64,000 bases of DNA from Segetibacter aerophilus (GCF_007991655.1 NZ_BJYT01000026.1:1-64000); one strand, 5' to 3'; numbered from the stretch's first letter, positions 35,604-45,011 are shown. Numbers and translations: made by a program. Notes: generated by a model from the letters alone, not told the origin.

Positions 35604-36476
35604 CTACTTAGGAGCAGTTGGGGCAGCTTTTACTATTACGGGCCATACACCAGGTTTAGGTACACTAACTCCTTTGTTAAGACCTCGTTTCATGCTGTCG
35701 GGACCGAAATAGTAAATCGGCCATCCTTTGTAAGTAAGCTGAGTTTTTCCGAAAACGCTAGTGGAGCCAAATAAGGTCTTATCTAAATTAGAAGGAACCA
35801 CCGCTTTATTGGTTTCGTAAATAGGCCAGGTAGCGTTGTTAGAAAAGTCGGGCTTTGTATACTTATTGACATTAAAACTATCAGGCGAAAAAGCATATAA
35901 AGTAACCCCTTTCATATCTGAGAAATAAAGCGTTTTACCTGTTCCCTCTGTATAGTCGCTTTTATAACTTTTGCCATCATTACCAATCAACTGGGCGTTC
36001 ACTTCCATGATGGTATAATCGGGCTTAGCTACAAACCATATGTTGTTAACTCCCTCACCTTTTGTTTCACCCGCACTCTCACGCACATTCGTTCCGTTTA
36101 CCAAGGGTGCATAATAATATAACGGCCATGTTTTGTATGTAGTTTGCTTAGCTCCTGTTGCCGTAGTGATGGTACCAAAGTCAGCTATGTCGAGACCAGT
36201 TGGTAGCCTTGACTGGGTTAAATTATCACCGGCATAATAGATAGGCCAAACGCTGAGGCATCCGCCGGTACAATTGCTCTTGCCATCGAAATCGTTTGAA
36301 AAATAGTACAGGGTATTGTTAAGGCTGTCAGTGAGATAGGTGCCCAACGTGGCACTACTTGCTAATTGTATAGTCGGCGCTGGCGTCGGGCTAATTGTAT
36401 CACGGGTACAAGAAGGGCTTAAGAGCATGCATATAAGGGCTGTTACAGCCATTGAATGGTTGTTCAAATACTTCAT
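35604..36476 (-). CDS. Secreted repeat lipoprotein (COG4315-like)
   Basis: A 290-residue lipoprotein; Cys23 in LLSPSC is the likely acylation site. It carries two pairs of the secreted-repeat pattern: LYYFSNDFDGKSNCTGGCLSVWP and TLYAFSPDSFNVNKYTKPDFS, each followed by an F-x-x-x-x-x-x-x-TYKGWP-like stretch (TYKTWPLYYYAP, TYKGWPIYYFGP). Family members are surface proteins of unknown role. It stands alone. Confidence 0.82.
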   Translation of the reverse strand: MKYLNNHSMAVTALICMLLSPSCTRDTISPTPAPTIQLASSATLGTYLTDSLNNTLYYFSNDFDGKSNCTGGCLSVWPIYYAGDNLTQSRLPTGLDIADFGTITTATGAKQTTYKTWPLYYYAPLVNGTNVRESAGETKGEGVNNIWFVAKPDYTIMEVNAQLIGNDGKSYKSDYTEGTGKTLYFSDMKGVTLYAFSPDSFNVNKYTKPDFSNNATWPIYETNKAVVPSNLDKTLFGSTSVFGKTQLTYKGWPIYYFGPDSMKRGLNKGVSVPKPGVWPVIVKAAPTAPK

Positions 36477-36711
36477 AAAAAATTTTTTTAAAGAATAAAG
36501 TGTAATGTTTTAAACAGGTGCATCACTGTTTACTGCCCGGGAGTAAGAAAACTTTTTGGTGTCTTTGTAAGTGAATACGTGAAGGTTAAAATATGGTTGC
36601 TTCAAGTTTTTAAAAGAATTAGAAAAGCAATTTTTGAATGAGGTGTAACGCTGGTAACATTCAGGGGCACTATTTTTTTGTGAAGCAGCTTACACTCTTT
36701 CAAATCTTTAT

Positions 36712-37956
36712 ATGGCCAACCGTCCTGGTATTTTTCCTACGTTCTTCATTTCGGGTTTTGAATGTTCTACTTTCTTGTGGAAGGACAGAAAACGCCGCAA
36801 CCTGGTTGATGAAACGCAGCACAATAAGTACGTCGCCGAGGATTACCAAATATTGCATTCGCTTGGGATTGCTGTTTCGCGCGAAGGAATACCATGGCCT
36901 ATGGTAGAAAAAAATGGTACCTATGATTTTTCCTGTATTGATCCAATGATTGATGCAATGAAGGCAAACAAAATTCTACCTATTTGGGATCTTTGTCATT
37001 ACGGCTATCCTGATGATATCGATCCTTACTCTGAAGCTTTTTGCACCCGATTTTCTGCTTATTGTAAAGCCGCTGCTGAATATGTAATCCCTAAAATAAA
37101 CGGCCCATACTTTTTCACGCCTATTAATGAGATCACTTTTTTTTCATTTTGTGGTGGAGAATGGGGATGGGTAGCGCCGTATAATAATACGCGTGACGAA
37201 CGATACAAGTTGCGTTACAACTTATGCAAAGCTGCCATCTGTGGGGTAAAGGCTATACGCGAAGTAGAAGCCGGAGCCAGGATGATACATATTGATCCGT
37301 TGGTGCAAGTGGTAGCGCCAAGAGACAAGCCATACCAACAGCCTTTGGCAGATCATGAAACCTATGTAGATACTTTTTTAGGATGGGATATTATTTCGGG
37401 TAAAGCACACCCTGAGTTGGGAGGATCGCTTGAAATACTCGATATAGTCGGAGCTAACAATTATTCGTTCGGACAAATGGAATATCGCGAGAGCGGACCT
37501 CATGCTGCTTTACCTCCCGACGACGATCGTGTAAAGCCATTATGTGATTTAATTAAGCGGGTTTGGGATAGATATCAAAGGCCGATCATAATTGCAGAAA
37601 CAAGCGGCATGAATGAAGGAAGAACAGCCTGGTTGAAAGATGTGATGGAAGAAGCGCTTGCGGCAGTTGACGCCGGAATTGACCTGCATGGAATTTGCCT
37701 TTTTCCTGCTGTTACCATGCCTGATTGGCACACCGGAGAATGGTTGCAAAATGGATTGTATGACGTGCAAAAAGTAGGCGAAGATTTACGCAGGGTGCCT
37801 TGTCAGGATTACATTGATGAATTAAGACGTTGGCAAAAAGAACTGAACCGAACTACAGAAGTAGATGAAGATCCTTTCAGTGATCCTGTAGAATTGCAGG
37901 ATGTAATTGACGCGGCAAAAAGACTCCAACAAAAACCCGATAAAAATTGGAGCTAA
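36712..37956 (+). CDS. GH1-like glycoside hydrolase family protein
   Basis: A 414-residue TIM-barrel protein resembling family 1 beta-glucosidases. FFTPINEITFF has the acid/base Glu140, equivalent to TxNEP, and IIAETSG has the nucleophile Glu296. It has no signal peptide and differs from classical GH1 in the loops. Homologous-looking proteins are annotated as beta-glucosidase-like or dTDP-4-dehydrorhamnose-reductase neighbours; I cannot name the substrate. No sugar transporter is adjacent. Start ATG is at 36712. Confidence 0.75.
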   Translation: MANRPGIFPTFFISGFECSTFLWKDRKRRNLVDETQHNKYVAEDYQILHSLGIAVSREGIPWPMVEKNGTYDFSCIDPMIDAMKANKILPIWDLCHYGYPDDIDPYSEAFCTRFSAYCKAAAEYVIPKINGPYFFTPINEITFFSFCGGEWGWVAPYNNTRDERYKLRYNLCKAAICGVKAIREVEAGARMIHIDPLVQVVAPRDKPYQQPLADHETYVDTFLGWDIISGKAHPELGGSLEILDIVGANNYSFGQMEYRESGPHAALPPDDDRVKPLCDLIKRVWDRYQRPIIIAETSGMNEGRTAWLKDVMEEALAAVDAGIDLHGICLFPAVTMPDWHTGEWLQNGLYDVQKVGEDLRRVPCQDYIDELRRWQKELNRTTEVDEDPFSDPVELQDVIDAAKRLQQKPDKNWS

Positions 37957-38042
37957 ATACAACAGATTTAAATAGAGTTTCTCAGCTGAGCACTTGCTTA
38001 ACTTATTTCTATTTTTACGCCTCAAACTATTAAGCTAATTGA

Positions 38043-38624
38043 ATGTTCGAGGTTCTGTTTAAGGCTATCAATGAAAAAGTAACGCTTACTCAAGAAGAGG
38101 AGGAATTATGTAAAGCTTTTTTTATTCCGAAAAAGTTACGCAAGAAACAATACCTGTTGCAACAAGACGACGTTTGTAAGTATACAGCGTTTGTTGAGAA
38201 AGGTGCCATGCGGGCATATACTACCGATGATAAAGGATCTGAACACATCGTGCAATTTGCACTGGAAGGTTGGTGGATCTCAGACATCTACAGCTTTCTC
38301 ACTGGCGAGCCTTCTATCTATAACATAGAAGCGCTCGAAGATGTTGAGCTCTTGCTGTTAACCCGTCCCAAGGATGAGGAGATGCTTCAAAAGGTTCCGA
38401 AAATGGAGCGCTACTTCAGGATACTTTCACAAAAATCATTGGTTGCAATGCAGCGACGATTAATTGGTTCATTGAGCCAATCAGCCGAAGAGAAATATAC
38501 GCGGCTCGTTACTACCTATCCCGATATTATTCAACGGGTACCTCAGCATATGATTGCATCTTACCTTGGAATCACTCCCGAAACGTTAAGCCGCATAAGA
38601 AAGCAAATGTCAACGAGAAAATAA
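38043..38624 (+). CDS. Crp/Fnr family transcriptional regulator
   Basis: A 193-residue regulator. The N-terminal cyclic-nucleotide-binding barrel spans about 25-115 (KKQYLLQQDDVCKYTAFVEK). The C-terminal winged helix has IASYLGITPETLSRIRKQM near residues 171-190. This is the common Bacteroidota Crp type, without an Fe-S cluster cysteine set. The target is unknown; the YceI gene starts 92 bases downstream, and its TAGGTTTG box suggests separate transcription. Confidence 0.88.
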   Translation: MFEVLFKAINEKVTLTQEEEELCKAFFIPKKLRKKQYLLQQDDVCKYTAFVEKGAMRAYTTDDKGSEHIVQFALEGWWISDIYSFLTGEPSIYNIEALEDVELLLLTRPKDEEMLQKVPKMERYFRILSQKSLVAMQRRLIGSLSQSAEEKYTRLVTTYPDIIQRVPQHMIASYLGITPETLSRIRKQMSTRK

Positions 38625-38689
38625 GTGCTCTTGATATAGATCAACAGTATTTCTTATTATACCTCAATGGCGACTGATGTGTGGCAGCG

Positions 38690-38697
38690 TAGGTTTG
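38690..38697 (+). promoter_or_regulatory. Predicted -7 box (TAGGTTTG) of the YceI gene
   Basis: A perfect TAnnTTTG element 19 bases before the ATG at 38717. The -33 region is a weak CAATGG. The Crp/Fnr gene directly upstream could regulate it, but no binding palindrome was seen. Confidence 0.6.
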
Positions 38698-38716
38698 CAT
38701 TATAATTAAATCAAAA

Positions 38717-39304
38717 ATGAAAAAAGTATTTTTAGTAGCGGTTATAGCCCTAATTCAGACAGCAGTATTTGCTCAAACAAAATGGAACGTAGACAACGCT
38801 CACTCTTCTGTTAAATTTTCAGTTAGCCATCTTGTAATATCTGAAGTTGAAGGTGGGTTTAAAAAATTTACAGGTAACGTTGTATCAACTAATCCTGATT
38901 TTACTGATGCAAAAGTTGATTTTGCTATAGACGTAAATAGCATCAACACCGATAATGATATGCGCGATAAGCATTTGAAAAGCGACGATTTTTTCAATGC
39001 CGAGCAATATCCTAACATGACTTTTAAAAGCACATCTTTCAAAAAAGTGTCTGGTAACAAATATGCTTTGACAGGTAACCTTACTATTCGTAATGTAACC
39101 AAGCCTGTAAAGTTTGATGTTGTTTATGGCGGTACAGCAAAGGATGGTTATGGTAATACAAAAGCCGGTTTTAAGGCCACCGCGGTAATCAATCGTTTTG
39201 ACTATAACTTGAAGTGGAACAACTTAACAGAAGCCGGTGGAGCTACAGTTGGTAAAGACATAACGCTGGATCTCAAAATGGAAATGGCGCAAGCGAAGGC
39301 ATAA
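38717..39304 (+). CDS. YceI family protein (periplasmic lipocalin-like)
   Basis: A 195-residue protein of the YceI family, which binds isoprenoid or polyisoprenoid ligands in the periplasm. Signal peptide about 1-19 (AVFAQ). The family pattern is WNVDNAHSSVKFSVSHLVIS at the N-terminus, then DKHLKSDDFFNAEQYPNMTF and a C-terminal FDYNLKWNNLTEAGG. Length is normal. A hairpin with a T tract follows the stop. Confidence 0.93.
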   Translation: MKKVFLVAVIALIQTAVFAQTKWNVDNAHSSVKFSVSHLVISEVEGGFKKFTGNVVSTNPDFTDAKVDFAIDVNSINTDNDMRDKHLKSDDFFNAEQYPNMTFKSTSFKKVSGNKYALTGNLTIRNVTKPVKFDVVYGGTAKDGYGNTKAGFKATAVINRFDYNLKWNNLTEAGGATVGKDITLDLKMEMAQAKA

Positions 39305-39328
39305 GTTGGACAAACAATTTTGTAAAAA

Positions 39329-39356
39329 AAAGCTGGAGAAATTCCGGCTTTTTTTG
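39329..39356 (+). terminator. Intrinsic terminator after the YceI gene
   Basis: AAAGCTGG and CCGGCTTT (39329-39336 and 39344-39351) form an 8-base-pair stem with one wobble around AGAAATT, followed by TTTTT. Confidence 0.8.
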
Positions 39357-39424
39357 TGCTTATTCATGAACCCCCTGCCCGGTTTAATTACGTAACTGGT
39401 TATCTTTATTTCAAATAATTCCTT

Positions 39425-39682
39425 ATGAAAAAATGCCTGACTTTTCTCTTGTCTGTGAGGTTGGTTTCATGCACTGTCCACCAACCTATCGCTACTGACC
39501 CTGCTTACAATAACCAAACTTATAAGATCGATTACCTTTTCGAGCACGATGGGTGCAAAGTTTACAGGTTTTACGACCGCGGTCACTACGTTTACTTCAC
39601 TAACTGCAGGGGAGAAGCTATTAACACGGAAGACAGCTTAGAAACAAGAAACTCAACACAGATTATTCGGAACAAAAAGTAA
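39425..39682 (+). CDS. Small DUF4884-like lipoprotein
   Basis: An 85-residue protein. Residue 16 is the likely lipobox Cys (VRLVSC). The body has the DUF4884-like pattern YKIDYLFEHDGCKVYRFYD and GHYVYFTNCRGE. Members are small lipoproteins of Bacteroidota of unknown function. It has its own weak promoter (TATCTTTA upstream) and stands alone between YceI and the phosphatase. Confidence 0.72.
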   Translation: MKKCLTFLLSVRLVSCTVHQPIATDPAYNNQTYKIDYLFEHDGCKVYRFYDRGHYVYFTNCRGEAINTEDSLETRNSTQIIRNKK

Positions 39683-39863
39683 GCTAGAAAGGGTTTAAGC
39701 CCGGCAGGCCATCGCTTTTCAGGCCCGTTTGCTTTGAACATTTTTTGAATGAATAATAAGAATAGCGAAAATTATACTGCAAGTTTTAGCTGGCCTGTAA
39801 TTGATAAGACATCACTCTTGCTCCTGAAACAGTATTGCGATAAGTACTATTGCCGAATGTAGA

Positions 39864-39893
39864 AAAAAAGTACAAGAGTGCGACGCAACAGCT
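39864..39893 (+). repeat. Interspersed GTACAAG-type repeat, copy 6
   Basis: Reads AAAAAGTACAAGAGTGCGAC then GCAACAGCTG. C-GAC-G version. It lies just downstream of the phosphatase gene end, which is on the minus strand (39929). Confidence 0.75.
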
Positions 39894-39928
39894 GCAGCAT
39901 AGTAGTACAACGTTCACCTCCCGAAAAC

Positions 39929-41548
39929 TTATTGCATCACCTCTTCAATCACGTGCCCGATGTTTCCACTTGGCATTTGTATGTGAAGCAAAGCCGAAAG
40001 AGTTGCAGAAATATCGGTCATATAAGTTTCACGATTTGTCTTTCCTTTTTTAATTCCCCAGCCGTACCAAAGTAAAGGAATGTGCGAGTCATAAGGGTTC
40101 CATGAACCGTGAGTAGTGCCGGTTCTGCCGCCGGAAAAATACTGTGGCTTGAATACAAATTGTATGTCGCCACTCAATTTTTGGTTGTACCCATTGGTTA
40201 CCATGTTTTTTATCATAGCAGGGAGAAGGACTGTATTTGTGTTTTTCAAGTCAAAAGCCATTACAATAGCAGGGTTTTCTAACAAGCGTTCTATGATGGC
40301 CTCCTTAATCTTCTGTTCGTCTTCACCAACAACGCTGCGGTTCAAATACACCTGGAAGTTCATTACAGAAGAAACTGCATTTTTTATTTTGAAGCGACTA
40401 TCTATCAAATCATTTAAAGTCCCCAACAACCCTACTTCATTTAAAGTTCCTGCAGGTATTTTGTTTTCTCTTAGTTGTTCGGGAACGTGGGCAGCAGCAT
40501 GGTCTGCGGTAATAAAAACAGTATACTGACCTTTACCGACTTTGCCATCGAGGTAGTTTAGAAACTGCCCCAGCTCGTTGTCGAGACGCAAATAGTTGTC
40601 CTCCGCTTCGATAGAGTTTGGCCCAAAAGTGTGACCAATATAATCAGGAGAAGAAAAGCTGACAGCAAGGAAATCTGTATTTCCAGTTTGGCCAAGACGT
40701 TCGCCTTCAACTGCAGCTTTTGCCATCTCAAAAGTCAACGTGTTTCCGAAAGGTGTAATGCGAACAGCATTGTACTTGTCCCTTGTAATGTTTGCGGTTA
40801 TATGCGGAAAAGTATTGTCCTCCAGGCTTCCCTCGTAGCTTTTATCATCCGCCGTACTTTGCACGTAAGTGTTGATAGGGTAGAGCGTGTTCCAATTTTG
40901 CTGCAGGTATTGGTCGGGCAATTTTCTGCTGTTAAATTGTTTCAACCAGTCAGGCAAGTCTTTCATATAATAGCTACTGGTAATGAAAGCTCCATTCGCA
41001 TTATCAAACCAATAAGCGCCATTAGCCGAATGTCCCGCAGGTAAAATTGCTCCCCTGTCTTTCAATGCAATACCAATAACTTTTGATCGATAATTGGTAG
41101 CCATTCTAAGCTCATCTGTTACAGTAGTCGTCAACATACTTGAGGGTGACATTTCTCCGGCATCAGAGGTGCTGCCCACACTTTTAAAGGTTGTATCCTC
41201 GGTACAATACCAGCTTCTTTTTAAATCTCTACGGTACCAATTGTTACCCATGATGCCATGTATGGCAGGTACTGAGCCTGTATACACACACGTGTGACCG
41301 GCAGCAGTTACGGTAGGAGTGTAGGGAATGAAAGTGTTTTCGCAAGTATAACCTTCATTCAATATCCGCTTAAATCCATTTGAGGAATAACGATCTGAAT
41401 AGCGATACAGATAGTCCCAACGCATCTGGTCTATCACAATTCCCACAACCAATTTTGGTCTTGGTAAACTTGTAGTATTGGTAGTTTTCTTTTGGGCATT
41501 TGACGCTAGTGACACCAGCAAAACAATCACAAAAACAATATTTCTCAT
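39929..41548 (-). CDS. PafA-type alkaline phosphatase (phospho/diesterase superfamily)
   Basis: A 539-residue secreted enzyme that removes phosphate from phosphomonoesters. Signal peptide about 1-19. Metal and catalytic motifs of PafA are present: VVGIVIDQMRWD (Asp40), the nucleophile Thr in TPTVTAAGHTCVYTG (Thr81 or Thr79), GIMGNNWYRRD, the Lys163/Arg165 pair in ALKDRGAILPAGH, and SSPDYIGHTFGPNS with FITADHAAAHVPEQ for the zinc sites. It is broad-specificity and common in soil Bacteroidota for phosphorus scavenging. The promoter box is at 41571-41578. Confidence 0.92.
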   Translation of the reverse strand: MRNIVFVIVLLVSLASNAQKKTTNTTSLPRPKLVVGIVIDQMRWDYLYRYSDRYSSNGFKRILNEGYTCENTFIPYTPTVTAAGHTCVYTGSVPAIHGIMGNNWYRRDLKRSWYCTEDTTFKSVGSTSDAGEMSPSSMLTTTVTDELRMATNYRSKVIGIALKDRGAILPAGHSANGAYWFDNANGAFITSSYYMKDLPDWLKQFNSRKLPDQYLQQNWNTLYPINTYVQSTADDKSYEGSLEDNTFPHITANITRDKYNAVRITPFGNTLTFEMAKAAVEGERLGQTGNTDFLAVSFSSPDYIGHTFGPNSIEAEDNYLRLDNELGQFLNYLDGKVGKGQYTVFITADHAAAHVPEQLRENKIPAGTLNEVGLLGTLNDLIDSRFKIKNAVSSVMNFQVYLNRSVVGEDEQKIKEAIIERLLENPAIVMAFDLKNTNTVLLPAMIKNMVTNGYNQKLSGDIQFVFKPQYFSGGRTGTTHGSWNPYDSHIPLLWYGWGIKKGKTNRETYMTDISATLSALLHIQMPSGNIGHVIEEVMQ

Positions 41549-41570
41549 CTGCTAATCAATTAATTCTGAC

Positions 41571-41578
41571 AAATGTAT
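41571..41578 (-). promoter_or_regulatory. Predicted -7 box (TACATTTG) of the PafA phosphatase gene
   Basis: Reading on the minus strand, TACATTTG fits TAnnTTTG and lies 22 bases before the start codon at 41548. A TTG is present 15 bases upstream, a short spacing. It is divergent from the lysC promoter at 41640-41671. Confidence 0.55.
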
Positions 41579-41639
41579 TTTAAACATAAATACAAGAGAA
41601 TTAAATAATGAGAGAACGAAATCACAATAATACAGGAGG

Positions 41640-41671
41640 TTGATTATTGTGAACTGCTACAATTATATTTG
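41640..41671 (+). promoter_or_regulatory. Predicted promoter of lysC
   Basis: TTG (41640-41642) and TATATTTG (41664-41671) with a 21-base spacer, the same layout as the thrB promoter. Transcription would begin near 41677, so the in-frame ATG at 41640 cannot be used, and the ATG at 41697 is the true start. Confidence 0.7.
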
Positions 41672-41696
41672 CACGAGATTTAAAAAAAGTGTACTA

Positions 41697-43016
41697 ATGA
41701 AAGTAATGAAGTTTGGTGGTACTAGTGTTGGCAAGCCAGAGAGGATGCACCAGGTGGCGGAACTTATAACAAGCGATGATGAACCAAAAATTGTAGTACT
41801 AAGTGCGCTTAGCGGAACTACAAACGCATTGGTTGAGATAAGTAATGGTTTATCTAATCGTGACCGTAATTTTTCGAAACAGGCGATAGATAAATTGGAG
41901 CAGCACTATAAACAATTTATAGGCACATTATTAAAAACTGAAGAAGCACAACAGAAGGCTTTAAAAATAATATCCGAGCATTTTGAATTTTTAAACATCA
42001 TTCTCAAGATCTCTTTCAGTGAGGCGTTGAATAAAGATATTCTCGCACAAGGCGAGTTGATGAGCACAAAATTATTTTCGGCTTATTTGTCAGAAGTAGG
42101 TATTGATCATGAGTTGTTGCCCGCGCTTGAGTTCATGCAAATAGATGCTTATGAAGAGCCGTTGATAGGCAACATAAGAGTAAAGCTTGCCCAACAAATT
42201 AAACAGCACCAGGACAAGAAGATTTTTGTAACGCAGGGTTATATCTGCCGGAATAGCAAAGGTGAAGTTGACAACCTGAAGCGTGGGGGAAGCGACTACA
42301 GTGCGTCGTTAATAGCTGCGGCAATAAACGCCGAAGTATGTGAGATCTGGACGGACATTGATGGGATGCATAACAATGACCCGCGTGTGGTTGATAAAAC
42401 GATAGCAGTTGAGCAGATGAGTTTTGATGAAGCTGCAGAGCTAGCTTATTTCGGTGCGAAGATTTTGCACCCGGCTTCTATTTGGCCTGCTCAGCATTAT
42501 AATATCCCGGTTAGGTTGCTTAATACAATGGAACCCTCAGCAAAAGGTACTTTGATTGTAGAAGATGCCGGTAGTGTAGGAGTAAAAGCAGTGGCCGCTA
42601 AGGATGGTATTGTGGCAATCAAAATCAAGAGCAGTCGCATGTTGCTGGCTTACGGTTTTTTAAGAAAGGTTTTTGAAGTTTTCGAAAAGTATCGCACTTC
42701 CATAGATATGATTACGACCTCCGAGGTCGCTGTTTCGCTAACTATTGATAACAAGGAAAACCTGCCTGATATCATCCAGGAACTGGAAGCATTTGGAACT
42801 GTTGAAATAGACGAAAATCAAACGATTGTGTCTATCGTAGGAAACCAAATTGTTCAGACTCCCCAGGTAATGATGCGACTGTTTGAGGCTATAAATGATG
42901 TTCCGGTTCGAATGGTAAGTTATGGTGGCAGCAAGCACAATGTTTCTCTGCTAATTCCTGCTGAGTATAAAACAACTACTTTGCAAGTATTGAATAAAGG
43001 GTTATTTAATCTTTAA
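41697..43016 (+). CDS. lysC: Aspartate kinase
   Basis: A 439-residue monofunctional aspartokinase, the first step of the lysine/threonine/methionine branch. KFGGTSVG is at residues 4-11. The kinase loop RGGSDYSASLIAAAI and the aspartate site EIWTDIDGMHNNDPR lie in the N-terminal half, and ACT domains follow (about 300-439). The promoter excludes the longer frame from 41640. No homoserine dehydrogenase is fused, so thrBC at 9-12 kb must rely on an enzyme outside the window. The next gene follows after 3 bases. Confidence 0.94.
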   Translation: MKVMKFGGTSVGKPERMHQVAELITSDDEPKIVVLSALSGTTNALVEISNGLSNRDRNFSKQAIDKLEQHYKQFIGTLLKTEEAQQKALKIISEHFEFLNIILKISFSEALNKDILAQGELMSTKLFSAYLSEVGIDHELLPALEFMQIDAYEEPLIGNIRVKLAQQIKQHQDKKIFVTQGYICRNSKGEVDNLKRGGSDYSASLIAAAINAEVCEIWTDIDGMHNNDPRVVDKTIAVEQMSFDEAAELAYFGAKILHPASIWPAQHYNIPVRLLNTMEPSAKGTLIVEDAGSVGVKAVAAKDGIVAIKIKSSRMLLAYGFLRKVFEVFEKYRTSIDMITTSEVAVSLTIDNKENLPDIIQELEAFGTVEIDENQTIVSIVGNQIVQTPQVMMRLFEAINDVPVRMVSYGGSKHNVSLLIPAEYKTTTLQVLNKGLFNL

Positions 43017-43019
43017 ACT

Positions 43020-43466
43020 ATGGCAGCAAAACTAATATTAACACGTAAGGGAAGTGTTGTAAATCGTCGCCAGCGATTTAAAGTGTTAATAGACGGAGTT
43101 GAGGCAGGACAGATTAAGAACGACGATACCGAAGAATTTACAGTAGAACCGGGCGAGCATACCTTGCAGTGTATACTAGGCTGGATGACAAGCCCGGTAG
43201 AAACCTTTACAGTAAGTGATAGTGCAAATACATACCGAAGTGTGAGTAGTGGATTAACATTTATCGTACCCCTATATTTCATGATGCTTGTAGGGGTATT
43301 GCTTCCATTTTATTTTCGATTTGCAAAATTGCCCGAGCCGGATTATATCAACACCCTGAAAATAGTATTGATACTGCCAGCTATCCTCTACTATGTTTTC
43401 TACATCTCTTTTTTCAGAAAAAAATACCTCGTGATTGGAGAAGACAAGAGTAATCCGTTTAAGTAA
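43020..43466 (+). CDS. Small membrane protein with PEGA-like domain
   Basis: A 148-residue protein starting 3 bases after lysC, so probably co-transcribed. The N-terminal 65 residues look like a PEGA-type beta domain (RFKVLIDGVEAGQIKNDDTE, EPGEHTLQ). Two membrane segments (about 80-100 and 115-133) and a short basic tail follow. No function is known; a link to amino acid biosynthesis is not implied. Confidence 0.6.
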   Translation: MAAKLILTRKGSVVNRRQRFKVLIDGVEAGQIKNDDTEEFTVEPGEHTLQCILGWMTSPVETFTVSDSANTYRSVSSGLTFIVPLYFMMLVGVLLPFYFRFAKLPEPDYINTLKIVLILPAILYYVFYISFFRKKYLVIGEDKSNPFK

Positions 43467-43524
43467 TTGATAGGGCAATAAACTCTTTACCGGTGTTGAA
43501 TTAGCCTTGAAATTTCTACGCTAC

Positions 43525-44217
43525 CTAAATCTTTTGCGTCAGCTTCGCAAGGTATTGGTCAAACTCATCCTCGAAAAGTATTTCTGTTGTCCATCCTTCT
43601 TCTTCAGCAATCTGTGACAATAATTGTTGATCTATGTAGAGCCATTTGAACCAATCTGTTTTTTGTTTTTTGTATTCATAGCGATACATGATTTCTCCAT
43701 AATAATGATCCATCTCCGGTATATCATGCTCATGCAAATAGGCAACGTCAGATGAGTCGAAAATTAACTGCCCGGAGGGTTTAAGCAGTTTTTTGGAATG
43801 AGACAAAAACTGCCTTAAATGTTCAATACTTCCAGTTAATCCGATCCCGTTCATTAATAAAAGTAAAGTATCAAAAGGATCAGCTGCGTAAGAAAAGACA
43901 TCCTGATGAATTGCTTTTTTTACTCCGCGAAGCCTCATTACATCCACTGCTTTTTCCGAAATTTCGAGAGCTGTTACCTCCAAGCCTTTCTCTTGCAATA
44001 GCAGTGTATGGCTACCGGCACCTGCGCCTATGTCCAGCACTTTTCCTTTGCACTTTTCTAGAGCGATTAATTCTAAGTCGGGCATTTCTGCTCTCCCTCT
44101 GAAATAGGTTGCTATCGGCATCTCTTCCTTTTTGCCATATTTATTATGGATCCAAAGTTTACCAGGAAGTTGTCGGCTGTAGAACTCAGAGATCGCCTGC
44201 CCTAACACATCATTCAT
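43525..44217 (-). CDS. Class I SAM-dependent methyltransferase
   Basis: A 230-residue methyltransferase. Motif I is GKVLDIGAGAGSHTLLLQEK (about 64-83), and VTALEIS ends strand 2. FDTLLLLMNGIGLTGSI is the post-I strand. The C-terminal part, WFKWLYIDQQLLSQIAEEEG, is of the Methyltransf_23/25 type. Substrate unknown. It is on the minus strand next to DUF1003, 45 bases downstream of its stop codon, and may be the second gene of that unit. Confidence 0.82.
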   Translation of the reverse strand: MNDVLGQAISEFYSRQLPGKLWIHNKYGKKEEMPIATYFRGRAEMPDLELIALEKCKGKVLDIGAGAGSHTLLLQEKGLEVTALEISEKAVDVMRLRGVKKAIHQDVFSYAADPFDTLLLLMNGIGLTGSIEHLRQFLSHSKKLLKPSGQLIFDSSDVAYLHEHDIPEMDHYYGEIMYRYEYKKQKTDWFKWLYIDQQLLSQIAEEEGWTTEILFEDEFDQYLAKLTQKI

Positions 44218-44262
44218 CGCTACTTATTTTAGAAATTTGCACATCAATTAAAATCCTAGTAA

Positions 44263-44964
44263 TCACTCTTTCAGCTTTAGCTCCTTCAAAATGTCGTCGA
44301 GGTAATCTGCCTGTATTTGTTGGATCTCCATCAGTCTTTTGTTTTGATGAATAATCAGGTGATCTACCTTTTCATTCAAAAGTTGGATCTCCAATTCTGC
44401 CTTCAAATTTATTTTGTAGTCATGTTCGCTTCGTATACGGTCTTTGTGCTCCTGCCGGTTTTGGCTCATCATAATAATGGGTGCTTGAATAGCTGCAAGA
44501 CAACTTAAAATGAGGTTTAATAAAATGAACGGATAAGGGTCGAAGGGTTTGTTTGAAAGCATCCAGATATTAATGCCCATCCAAACAACTATGAAACAAA
44601 AGAATGAAATAATAAAAGTCCAGCTTCCACCAAACGTGGCAATATGATCGGCAATGCGTTGGCCAAAGGTTAGTTTTTCTTCGAGCTCGTCTTCGATGTT
44701 TTCGGACAAGATTTTGTTTGACGATACAGCTTGCACAACTTCTTTTTCCAACGAATTCAATTCGCCGTTTTCCTGGTTGATCAAAGATGAGAGTTGCTTT
44801 TTGCGAAACACGTTTAGCTCTTCATTGCTGATATAGCTGGCACTTGTAAAATTGGGATGTTCTTGTTTGATAAGATCGAAAAGGGAAGCTCTTAAAGTGT
44901 CACCTTTATGCGCTTCATTTTCGTTAATGACTTGGTTTGAAATACTGCAGGTAACTTTTTGCAT
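44263..44964 (-). CDS. DUF1003 family membrane protein
   Basis: A 233-residue protein with two membrane helices in the DUF1003 pattern: RIADHIATFGGSWTFIISFF then WMGINIWMLSNKPFDPYPFI and LNLILSCLAAIQAPIIMMSQ, and a charged coiled-coil tail. The N-terminal MQKVTCSISNQVINENEAHK is normal for the family. The frame extends to 45069, but that extra 35-residue part, which looks like a signal or membrane segment (SLRSTLVLLAVF), is the translation of an interspersed repeat. The start is therefore placed at 44964. Function unknown. Confidence 0.82.
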   Translation of the reverse strand: MQKVTCSISNQVINENEAHKGDTLRASLFDLIKQEHPNFTSASYISNEELNVFRKKQLSSLINQENGELNSLEKEVVQAVSSNKILSENIEDELEEKLTFGQRIADHIATFGGSWTFIISFFCFIVVWMGINIWMLSNKPFDPYPFILLNLILSCLAAIQAPIIMMSQNRQEHKDRIRSEHDYKINLKAELEIQLLNEKVDHLIIHQNKRLMEIQQIQADYLDDILKELKLKE

Positions 44965-45011
44965 GAGGCTTGAATTCGTAAGTGTACAAGTTGAAAAAAG
45001 TAGAAAGACAG

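Noticed and set aside
41640-41696. Longer lysC start at the in-frame ATG at 41640
   Set aside because: The predicted promoter's -7 box overlaps this region, so the transcript would begin after 41640; the family start MKVMKFGGTS is at 41697.
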